Assembly: GCA_018241265.1 (NCBI GenBank)
Contig: JAFEEF010000056.1
Span: 1 to 39,124 of the forward strand
DNA: 39,124 nucleotides
Origin: Pseudomonadota bacterium
GTDB taxonomy: Bacteria > Pseudomonadota > Gammaproteobacteria > Burkholderiales > Burkholderiaceae_C
Direction: 5' to 3'
Shown: piece after piece, positions 32,966 through 39,124 of the stretch
Layout: each line of letters begins with the position of its first letter
How positions within the stretch are numbered: the stretch's first letter is position 1
The notes under the pieces: generated by a model
Told to the model about the DNA's origin: nothing
What the model saw: the letters and a program-made list of their open reading frames with translations, nothing else
Databases searched by the model: none
Position numbers and translations under genes: made by a program

Positions 32966-33951
32966 ATGCCGCGCAAGACCACGTCGCTCCGCTACCGAAA
33001 CCTCCACGGCCAGCCGCTCGGCGGCGCGGGCGACCTCGGGCGCACCGTCAAGCGGGCCGCCGCGCGGCGGCAAGAAGGCGATGCGGCGGTCGGGCTGACC
33101 GAGGCCGAAGTCGACCGGGTGTTCGACGCGCTCGCGCTCGCCGGCTGGCGCCGCGGCAAGACGGCGCTGATGAACCTGATGCGCGTGCTCGACTTGCGGC
33201 GCGATGGGGGCCGGGCCTTCGACAACGCCGAGATCGCCGCCGCGCTGCGGCGCTTGCACGCAGCCGGCCGGGTGCAGACGGTCGAGGGCGAAGGCTGGTA
33301 CGTGCCCGAGGCGCTCGCGGAGGCGCGGCTGGCGGCGCTGCTCGTCACGATCGACGCCGGCGCGGCGTGGCGTGCCCTGGTCTGGGCCGCAGGCGGTGCC
33401 TGCGGCCAAGTGCATCCGGTGCCGACGTATTTCTCGCCGCGCGGCGACGAGGAGGCGGTCGCGGTGCTGCGTCTGGTGCTCGTCAGCGGCATCGACGCGC
33501 CCGCCTATGCGTCGCTCTCGGCGGGAGCGCTGCGGCAGGCCAACGTCTCGCGAGTCGTCTCGACGGTGTTGGCGCAGCTCCAGCGCTCGGCCTGTTCGAG
33601 CGTGTCGACCCGACGTTGCGCTGGTGGCTGCTGGCCATGCCCTTCGCTCCGGCGTGGAAGGCCTTGTGCGCGCACCTGGGCAAGCGGCGCGGCTTTGCGC
33701 CCGCGAGTCTGCTGCAGTGGTATCCGCTGGCGCTGATGGCGCAGGTCGATGCGACGGCCTGGACCGCGGCGCGCAAGTTCTGCATCACGATGGCGGGCTC
33801 GCGCACGCCGTCGCCCTTCGACCGCTGGGCGCACGTGCTGGCGGTGCGGCTGGGCGACGCGCGGCTCGAGGCGGAGGCGCTGCACGCCGGGCGCCACGCG
33901 ACGCAGGAGTTGGGCGACCCCGATGGATTCGCCGCCGCTGTCGGCCGATGA
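32966..33951 (+). pseudogene. Hypothetical protein with a one-base frameshift, divergent from the SNF2 helicase
   Basis: Two frames carry one protein. The first runs from ATG 32966 (MPRKTTSLRYRNLHGQPLGG) to about residue 206 (VVSTVLAQLQ). The second continues with ALGLFERVDPTLRWWLLAMP to the TGA at 33951. A single missing G near 33583 (CTCCAGCGCTCGG where CTCCAGGCGCTCGG would keep frame) explains the break; unrepaired, the first frame ends at 33736. The restored protein is about 328 residues, with a winged-helix-like segment (VDRVFDALALAGWRRGKTAL, FDNAEIAAALRRLHAAGRVQ). I do not recognise the family. It is divergent from the helicase, with starts 150 bp apart, which suggests a shared function. 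It may be a real mutation or a sequencing error. Confidence 0.7.
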
Positions 33952-34325
33952 ACTGATCGACCTGCTGCGCGACGCCGGTTGAGGCGCGATGCCGCCGGCC
34001 TGAAGATCCAGCCCATCGGCGAGGACATGAAGTACGGCGGTTCGCGCCTGCAGACGACCGCTGCCCGTCTCCCGACGTCCCGCCGAGTGGGTAGCCCGCC
34101 GGGCAGCGGGGACCGAAAAAGCTGCCAAGTCCGAACAGCACAACAGCGGCCAGCCGCCTTGCGATGCAGCCATAATGCGCTCCATGTCTGCGATCCGTCC
34201 GATCACCGCAGCGCGCTTCGGTTGGCGTTGGCGCAAGCCATTGGCCTGACCCTCCCTGCGCGCCCCCGGCGGGCGCCTTCCGTCCCCACCCAGCACGCCG
34301 CGCCGGCCTCGCCAGCGTCGCAAAA

Positions 34326-34349
34326 AGCGGGTATCGAAGCGGGTACCGA
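34326..34349 (+). repeat. Tandem 12-bp repeat before trpG
   Basis: AGCGGGTATCGA (34326-34337) is followed directly by AGCGGGTACCGA (34338-34349), one mismatch. It is about 50 bp upstream of the trpG start and next to a dyad. Confidence 0.6.
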
Positions 34350-34368
34350 TTCAGGATGCTCCCCTGAA
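34350..34368. promoter_or_regulatory. Dyad symmetry before trpG
   Basis: TTCAGG (34350-34355), 7-bp spacer, CCTGAA (34363-34368), perfect arms, 31 bp before the trpG start. It could be an operator or a small RNA hairpin; no known trp regulator site is recognised. Confidence 0.35.
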
Positions 34369-34399
34369 CATCCAATGAAATCAACAGGATAGAGCGCAA

Positions 34400-34984
34400 A
34401 TGCTGCTGATGATCGACAACTACGACTCCTTCACCTACAACCTTGTGCAGTACTTCGCCGAGCTCGGCGAGGAGGTGCGGGTGTTCCGCAACGACGAGAT
34501 CACCATCGAAGGCATCGGCGAGCTGCGGCCGCAGCGCCTGGTGCTGTCGCCCGGGCCGTGCTCGCCGGCCGAGGCCGGCGTGTGCGTCGCGGCGATCGAG
34601 GCCTATACCGGCAAGCTGCCGATCCTCGGCGTGTGCCTCGGCCACCAAGCGATCGGCGCGGCGCTCGGCGGCCGCATCATCCGCGCGAAGACGCAGATGC
34701 ACGGCAAGGGCGACCTGATCACGACCGACGGGCGCGGCGTCTACGCCGGCCTTCCGCAGCAGTTCAACGTGATCCGCTACCACTCGCTGGTGATCGAGCA
34801 GGACACGCTGCCGGCGTCGCTCGACGTCACCTCGACGTCGCAGGACGGCGAGATCATGGGCGTGCGCCACCGCGAGCTGGCGGCCACGCGCACGCCGCTC
34901 GAAGGCGTGCAGTTCCATCCGGAATCCATCCTGACCGAACACGGCCATGCGATGCTCCGCACCTTCCTGGAGATGTCCGCCTGA
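34400..34984 (+). CDS. trpG: Anthranilate synthase component II, glutamine amidotransferase
   Basis: A 194-residue class I amidotransferase. [19 protein letters not shown] starts the protein; the oxyanion region [12 protein letters not shown], the nucleophile cysteine in [10 protein letters not shown] and the histidine/glutamate pair in [14 protein letters not shown] are all intact. It hydrolyses glutamine and passes ammonia to TrpE; in some bacteria it also serves PabB in folate synthesis. It is the first gene of the trpG-ltaE-trpD-trpC-ung run and lies 5 bp before ltaE. Cytoplasmic. Confidence 0.96.
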   Translation: MLLMIDNYDSFTYNLVQYFAELGEEVRVFRNDEITIEGIGELRPQRLVLSPGPCSPAEAGVCVAAIEAYTGKLPILGVCLGHQAIGAALGGRIIRAKTQMHGKGDLITTDGRGVYAGLPQQFNVIRYHSLVIEQDTLPASLDVTSTSQDGEIMGVRHRELAATRTPLEGVQFHPESILTEHGHAMLRTFLEMSA

Positions 34985-34989
34985 ACGCC

Positions 34990-36012
34990 ATGAAGATCAT
35001 CGATCTGCGCAGCGATACCGTCACGCAGCCGACTGCGGCGATGCGCGCCGCGATGCTCGACGCGCCGCTCGGCGACGACGTGTTCGGCGACGACCCCAGC
35101 GTCAACGCGCTGCAGGGGAAGATCGCGGCGATGCTCGGCAAGGAGGCGGCGCTGTTCGTGCCCAGCGGCACGCAGAGCAACCTCGTCGGCGTGATGACGC
35201 ATTGCGGCCGCGGCGACGAGTACATCGTCGGCCAGATGGCGCACACCTACCGCTGGGAAGCCGGCGGTGCGGCGGTGCTCGGCAGCGTGCAGCCGCAGCC
35301 GATCGAGCATCAGAAGGACGGCAGCCTGGCGCTCGCCGACATCGAGGCCGCGATCAAGCCCGACGACGCGCACTTCGCGAAGAGCCGGCTGCTCTGCCTC
35401 GAGAACACGATCGGCGGGAAGGCGCTGGCGATGGACTACGTCGCCGACGCGACCGCGCTGGCGCATCGGCGCGGCCTGGCGACGCACCTCGACGGCGCGC
35501 GCCTCTTCAATGCCGCGGTCAAGCTCGGCGTGCCGGCAAGCGACATCGCGCGCCACTTCGACAGCGTGTCGGTGTGCTTCTCGAAGGGGCTGGGCGCGCC
35601 GGTCGGGTCGGCACTGGTCGGCTCGCGCGAGTTCATCGGCCGGGCGCACCGCTGGCGCAAGATGCTCGGCGGCGGCATGCGGCAGGCGGGCGTGCTCGCG
35701 GCCGGCGCGCTGCATGCGCTCGAGCACCATGTCGAGCGCCTGGCCGACGACCATGCGCTGGCGGCGCGGCTCGCCGAGGCGCTCGCCGGCATCCCCGGGC
35801 TGGCGGTCGAGGCACCGCAGACCAACATCGTGTTCGTCGACCTCGTCGGCGGGCGGCGCGAAGCCGGCGCGGGACTGCTCGCGCACCTGAAGTCGCGCGG
35901 CGTGCTGGCGACCGGCCTCTACCGGTTGCGCTTCGTGACCCATCTGGACGTCGACGCGGAGGGCGTCGACCGTGCCGCGGCGGCGATCCGCGAATACCTG
36001 GCGTCGGCCTGA
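34990..36012 (+). CDS. ltaE: Low-specificity L-threonine aldolase
   Basis: A 340-residue PLP enzyme of fold type I. It starts with [44 protein letters not shown], the ring aspartate in [11 protein letters not shown], and the Schiff-base lysine in [18 protein letters not shown] are all in place, with [13 protein letters not shown] after it. It splits L-threonine or L-allo-threonine to glycine and acetaldehyde. It sits 5 bp after trpG and 14 bp before trpD, so is almost certainly co-transcribed with them; I know of no standard trp operon with it in this position. No strong ribosome-binding site precedes the ATG. Confidence 0.93.
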   Translation: MKIIDLRSDTVTQPTAAMRAAMLDAPLGDDVFGDDPSVNALQGKIAAMLGKEAALFVPSGTQSNLVGVMTHCGRGDEYIVGQMAHTYRWEAGGAAVLGSVQPQPIEHQKDGSLALADIEAAIKPDDAHFAKSRLLCLENTIGGKALAMDYVADATALAHRRGLATHLDGARLFNAAVKLGVPASDIARHFDSVSVCFSKGLGAPVGSALVGSREFIGRAHRWRKMLGGGMRQAGVLAAGALHALEHHVERLADDHALAARLAEALAGIPGLAVEAPQTNIVFVDLVGGRREAGAGLLAHLKSRGVLATGLYRLRFVTHLDVDAEGVDRAAAAIREYLASA

Positions 36013-36026
36013 ACCGGAGGAGCGGG

Positions 36027-37061
36027 ATGACCATCAGCAACGGCGACGCGCTGACGCGCGCGATCGAGCACCGCGAGATCTTCCACGACGAGATGCTGGC
36101 GCTGATGCGCCGGATCATGAGCGGCGAGATGTCGCCGGTGATGATGGCGGCGCTGCTGATGGGGCTGCGCGTGAAGAAGGAGACGATCGGCGAGATCACC
36201 GCGGCGGCGCAGGTGATGCGCGAGTTCTCGACCAAGGTCGACGTGGCCGATCGGACCCACCTCGTCGACATCGTCGGTACCGGCGGCGACGGCTCGCACA
36301 CCTTCAACATCTCGACCTGCAGCATGTTCGTCGCGGCCGCGGCGGGCGCGCGCATCAGCAAGCACGGCAACCGCGGCGTGTCGAGCAAGTCCGGCAGCGC
36401 CGACGTGCTGGAAGCGCTCGGTGTGCCATTGACGCTGACGCCGGCGGCGATCTCGCGTTCGATCGCCGACACCGGCATCGGCTTCATGTTCGCGCCGAAT
36501 CACCATCCGGCGATGAAGAACGTCGCGCCGGTGCGGCGCGAGCTCGGCGTGCGGACGATCTTCAACATCCTGGGGCCGCTGACCAACCCGGCCGACGCGC
36601 CGAACATCCTGATGGGCGTGTTCCACCCCGACCTCGTCGGCATCCAGGTGCGGGCGCTGCAGCGGCTGGGTGCCGAGCATGCGGTCGTGGTCTATGGGCG
36701 CGACGGCATGGACGAGGTGTCGCTCGGCGCGGCGACGATGGTCGGCGAGTTCAAGGACGGGGCGATCAGCGAGTACGAGATCCACCCGGAAGACTTCGGG
36801 CTGACGATGGCGAGCAACCGCGCCTTCAAGGTCGAGACGCCGGCCGAATCCAAGGCGCTGCTGACCGCGGTGCTCGAGAACGAGCCCGGGCCGGCGCGCG
36901 ACATCGTGCTGTTGAACACCGGTGTCGCGCTCTACGCCGCCAACGTCGCGGCCGACATCGCCGACGGCATCGCGCGGGCGCGCGAAGCGCTCGCGTCGGG
37001 CCAGGCGCTGGCGAAGCTGCACCAGTTCGTCGCGCGGTCGCAGGAGCTGGCGGCGGCATGA
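36027..37061 (+). CDS. trpD: Anthranilate phosphoribosyltransferase
   Basis: A 344-residue enzyme with GGAGG about 7 nt before its ATG. Motifs are complete: the PRPP/metal loop [69 protein letters not shown] and DGMDEVSL. It joins anthranilate to PRPP, releasing pyrophosphate, the second step after chorismate. Its TGA overlaps the trpC ATG by 4 bp, so translation is coupled. Confidence 0.97.
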   Translation: MTISNGDALTRAIEHREIFHDEMLALMRRIMSGEMSPVMMAALLMGLRVKKETIGEITAAAQVMREFSTKVDVADRTHLVDIVGTGGDGSHTFNISTCSMFVAAAAGARISKHGNRGVSSKSGSADVLEALGVPLTLTPAAISRSIADTGIGFMFAPNHHPAMKNVAPVRRELGVRTIFNILGPLTNPADAPNILMGVFHPDLVGIQVRALQRLGAEHAVVVYGRDGMDEVSLGAATMVGEFKDGAISEYEIHPEDFGLTMASNRAFKVETPAESKALLTAVLENEPGPARDIVLLNTGVALYAANVAADIADGIARAREALASGQALAKLHQFVARSQELAAA

Positions 37062-37846
37062 GCGACATCCTGGAGCGCATCGTTGCGGTCAAGCGCGAGG
37101 AGATCGCGGCGGGTCGGGCCCGGCGCGACGCGTTGTCGCTGCGTCGCGACGCCGAGACGCTGGGCGGGGTGCGCGATTTCGCCGGCGCGCTGCGTGCCAA
37201 GGTCGGCGCCGGCCGGGCGGCCGTGATCGCCGAGATCAAGAAGGCCAGCCCGAGCAAGGGCGTGCTGCGCGAGCGGTTCGATCCGGCCACGATCGCGGTG
37301 AGCTATGCGGCGCACGGCGCCGCAGCGCTCAGCGTGCTGACCGACGAGCGCTTCTTCCAGGGCTCGGCGGCCGGCCTGCAGCAGGCGCGCGCCGCCTGCG
37401 CGCTGCCGGTGCTGCGCAAGGACTTCATCGTCGACCCGTATCAGGTCGACGAGGCGCGGGCGATGGGGGCCGACTGCATCCTGCTGATCGTCGCGGCGCT
37501 CGACGATGCGCTGATGGCCGACCTCGAGGCGCAGGCGCAGGCGCTCGGCATGGCGGTGCTGGTCGAAGTGCACGATGCCGCCGAGCTCGACCGGGCGCTG
37601 CGCCTCACGACGCCGCTGGTCGGCATCAACAACCGCAACCTGCGCACCTTCGAGGTCACGCTGGACACGACGCTCGCGCTGCTGCCGCGCGTACCGGCCG
37701 GACGGCTGCTCGTCACCGAAAGCGGCATCCTGGCACGGGACGACGTGCGGCGCATGCGCGAGGCCGACGTGCACGCCTTCCTCGTCGGCGAAGCGTTCAT
37801 GCGCGCCGACGACCCCGGCGCGGCGCTGGCGCGGCTGTTCGGATGA
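37058..37846 (+). CDS. trpC: Indole-3-glycerol phosphate synthase
   Basis: A 262-residue TIM barrel without a fused TrpF domain. The signature [20 protein letters not shown], then [27 protein letters not shown], the strand [41 protein letters not shown] and TESGI follow the family order, including both catalytic lysines and the glutamates. It closes the indole ring, forming indole-3-glycerol phosphate. Joined to trpD and ung by ATGA overlaps. Confidence 0.97.
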   Translation: MSDILERIVAVKREEIAAGRARRDALSLRRDAETLGGVRDFAGALRAKVGAGRAAVIAEIKKASPSKGVLRERFDPATIAVSYAAHGAAALSVLTDERFFQGSAAGLQQARAACALPVLRKDFIVDPYQVDEARAMGADCILLIVAALDDALMADLEAQAQALGMAVLVEVHDAAELDRALRLTTPLVGINNRNLRTFEVTLDTTLALLPRVPAGRLLVTESGILARDDVRRMREADVHAFLVGEAFMRADDPGAALARLFG

Positions 37847-38532
37847 CGGCCGGCGACCTGCCGGCGGCGTTCGACACGCTGCCGCCGGCTTGGCGCGAGG
37901 TCTTGCCCGGCTGGACGCCGGCGCTCCAGGCCGAGGTCTGCCGGCGCGTCGCGGCAGCGTCGGGCGACCGGCCGATCGCCCCGGCCGATCCGTTCCGTGC
38001 GCTCCGCCTGGTCCCGCCTGACGCGGTCAAGGTCGTCGTGTTCGGCCAGGATCCGTACCCGACCGCCGGCCATGCCGACGGGCTGGCGTTCTCGGCCGGC
38101 AGCGGCAGGCCGCGCTCGCTCGTGCGCATTTTCGAAGTGCTGGCCGCCGACCGGCCGGGATTTCGTCCGCCGGCGACCTGGCGTCTGGACGACTGGGCCC
38201 GCCGCGGCGTCCTGTTGCTGAACCCGGCGCTGACCGTCGAGGTCGCCCGCGCCGGCAGCCATCTGAATTGTGGTTGGCAGGTGCTCACATCGCAGATCGT
38301 CGAATACCTGTGCAGGCGCGCCGACCCTCCGGTATTCCTCCTCTGGGGCGGCAAGGCGGCCGACTTCTTCGCACGTGCCTGCCCGGCCGGCTGCGCACCG
38401 CGGGTGCTGGCGACGCGCCACCCGTCCTACGACATCCGCCGGGAGTTCATGGCCGACGCCAGTCACTTCGCGGCGACGCAAGGGCTGGTCGATTGGTGGG
38501 CCATCGCCGATGAACCGGCGAACGTGGTATAG
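37843..38532 (+). CDS. ung: Uracil-DNA glycosylase, family 1
   Basis: A 229-residue repair enzyme that removes uracil from DNA. The catalytic water-activating motif [17 protein letters not shown] holds the key aspartate; [17 protein letters not shown] and the leucine-loop segment [18 protein letters not shown] follow, although the latter reads HPSYDI rather than the usual HPSPLS. The gene overlaps trpC by ATGA, an arrangement seen in other Burkholderiales. Its TAG stop lies inside the -10 box of the following tRNA operon. Confidence 0.92.
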   Translation: MTAGDLPAAFDTLPPAWREVLPGWTPALQAEVCRRVAAASGDRPIAPADPFRALRLVPPDAVKVVVFGQDPYPTAGHADGLAFSAGSGRPRSLVRIFEVLAADRPGFRPPATWRLDDWARRGVLLLNPALTVEVARAGSHLNCGWQVLTSQIVEYLCRRADPPVFLLWGGKAADFFARACPAGCAPRVLATRHPSYDIRREFMADASHFAATQGLVDWWAIADEPANVV

Positions 38533-38533
38533 T
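38525..38533 (+). promoter_or_regulatory. Extended -10 promoter of the tRNA-tuf operon
   Basis: TGGTATAGT: an extended TG followed by TATAGT (38528-38533), 14 nt before the mature tRNA-Tyr. The next bases are GC-rich (CCGCGG), a discriminator type linked to stringent control of stable RNA genes. No good -35 is seen at 17 bp, which an extended -10 can tolerate. The ung stop TAG (38530-38532) lies within it. Confidence 0.5.
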
Positions 38534-38547
38534 CCGCGGTTCGTCCC

Positions 38548-38633
38548 GGAGGGGTGGCCGAGTGGTTAATGGCAGCAGACTGTAAATCTGCCCTCTTACG
38601 AGTACGCTGGTTCGAATCCAGCCCTCTCCACCA
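38548..38633 (+). tRNA. tRNA-Tyr (anticodon GTA)
   Basis: 86 nt with the long variable arm of a class II tRNA. The 7-bp acceptor stem (GGAGGGG with CCTCTCC, one G-U pair), loop CTGTAAA with anticodon GTA, TTCGAATCC T-loop and encoded CCA are all present. First gene of the tRNA cluster upstream of tuf. Confidence 0.97.
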
Positions 38634-38735
38634 GCGAATGGGTACGCAGCGCGGCAATGCCGGCGGACGCGAGCGCTTGGAAGCGGTTCATGGGTTCATG
38701 CCGCATGAGACGGCTTTCGCCGGGGCTTTGGCTTC

Positions 38736-38809
38736 GCGGGAGTAGTTCAATGGTAGAACCTTAGCCTTCCAAGCTAATGACGCGGGTTCGATTCCCGTCT
38801 CCCGCTCCA
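38736..38809 (+). tRNA. tRNA-Gly (anticodon TCC)
   Basis: 74 nt. Acceptor GCGGGAG pairs with CTCCCGC; anticodon stem TTAGC/GCTAA with loop CTTCCAA gives anticodon TCC; T-loop GGTTCGATTCC; CCA encoded. It lies 102 nt after tRNA-Tyr. Confidence 0.97.
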
Positions 38810-38848
38810 GTCCTGGTTCGGTCGCGCGGCGTGAACGTGAGAGATTTT

Positions 38849-38923
<75 letters not shown>

Positions 38924-38997
38924 GAACTGGCGATGATGCGCAGGCGCCTCATCGCTTTTGGTGTGTTGATTGAGTTGATTTTTTCGGAGTCTTCGAC

Positions 38998-39124
38998 ATG
39001 GCAAAAGAGAAATTCGAGCGTAGCAAGCCGCACGTGAACGTGGGCACCATTGGTCACGTCGATCACGGCAAGACCACCCTGACGGCGGCCATCGCCACCG
39101 TGCTGGCCAGGAAGTTTGGCGGCC
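38998..39124 (+). CDS. tuf: Elongation factor Tu (5' part, runs off window)
   Basis: The first 42 codons are present: [20 protein letters not shown], then [20 protein letters not shown]. The GTP-binding P-loop GHVDHGKT is intact. EF-Tu carries aminoacyl-tRNA to the ribosome. The start has GGAG 8-9 nt upstream. Following tRNA-Tyr-Gly-Thr, it is the tufB-type copy whose transcript includes the tRNAs; in most betaproteobacteria secE, nusG and ribosomal protein genes would follow. Confidence 0.97.
   Translation, partial: MAKEKFERSKPHVNVGTIGHVDHGKTTLTAAIATVLARKFGG

Larger units (their letters stand above)
33952..34399. other. Intergenic leader of trpG
   Basis: About 450 bp without a convincing gene. 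It holds a tandem 12-bp repeat (34326-34349) and a dyad (34350-34368) just before trpG. No terminator with a T-tract, no tRNA and no Trp-rich leader peptide are seen. It must contain the promoter for the trpG-ltaE-trpDC-ung unit, but I cannot place one with confidence. Confidence 0.5.

Overview
The window is high-GC bacterial chromosomal DNA. Its landmarks place it in the order Burkholderiales (Betaproteobacteria), probably near the Rubrivivax/Leptothrix/Methylibium group; the genus-level guess is inference. The landmarks are the cluster mltA, apaG, rpe, trpE, trpG, trpD, trpC, ung, then tRNA-Tyr(GTA), tRNA-Gly(TCC), tRNA-Thr(GGT) and tuf, plus a PEP-CTERM protein.

Layout. (a) 1-1909 is an accessory module on the minus strand. 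It holds a winged-helix protein and a translationally coupled nucleotidyltransferase that starts at TTG and runs off the left edge. The pair resembles an AbiEi/AbiEii type IV toxin-antitoxin system and has a three-copy repeat over its promoter. (b) 1986-8247 holds a YdeI-like protein, an RbsD/FucU-type mutarotase, an unrecognised protein, a NitT/TauT-type ABC importer without a binding protein, and an HDOD protein. (c) 8421-10906 holds mltA, a divergent 37-residue membrane microprotein, apaG and rpe. (d) 10911-28264 separates rpe from trpE. It carries a CDF metal exporter, cbpA-cbpM, a lone molybdenum hydroxylase large subunit, a low-GC patch with a membrane protein and an orphan PaaA2-like antitoxin, a PEP-CTERM protein divergent from a SARP/BTAD regulator, an AraC regulator divergent from a degraded SDR, a Cys/Met-metabolism PLP enzyme, and a three-gene RND efflux operon. 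(e) 28753-38532 is the tryptophan region: trpE; then a SWIM-SNF2 helicase and a divergent frameshifted gene; then trpG, ltaE, trpD, trpC and ung. (f) 38525-39124 holds a tRNA cluster leading into tuf.

How the genes work together. trpE+trpG form anthranilate synthase; trpD and trpC carry on towards indole-3-glycerol phosphate, with ATGA overlaps linking trpD-trpC-ung. The RND pump, adaptor and outer-membrane channel are coupled by ATGA overlaps and form one tripartite exporter. CbpA and CbpM form a co-chaperone/modulator pair. The ABC ATPase and fused permease form one importer.

Most notable: the AbiE-like pair with its operator; an orphan PaaA2-like antitoxin; direct repeats in 11-bp phase in front of the SARP-like regulator; an SDR and an RND pump that both lack residues usually needed for catalysis or proton relay; a one-base frameshift in the helicase's divergent neighbour; and ltaE inserted between trpG and trpD. 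No CRISPR array, insertion sequence, prophage or rRNA was seen.
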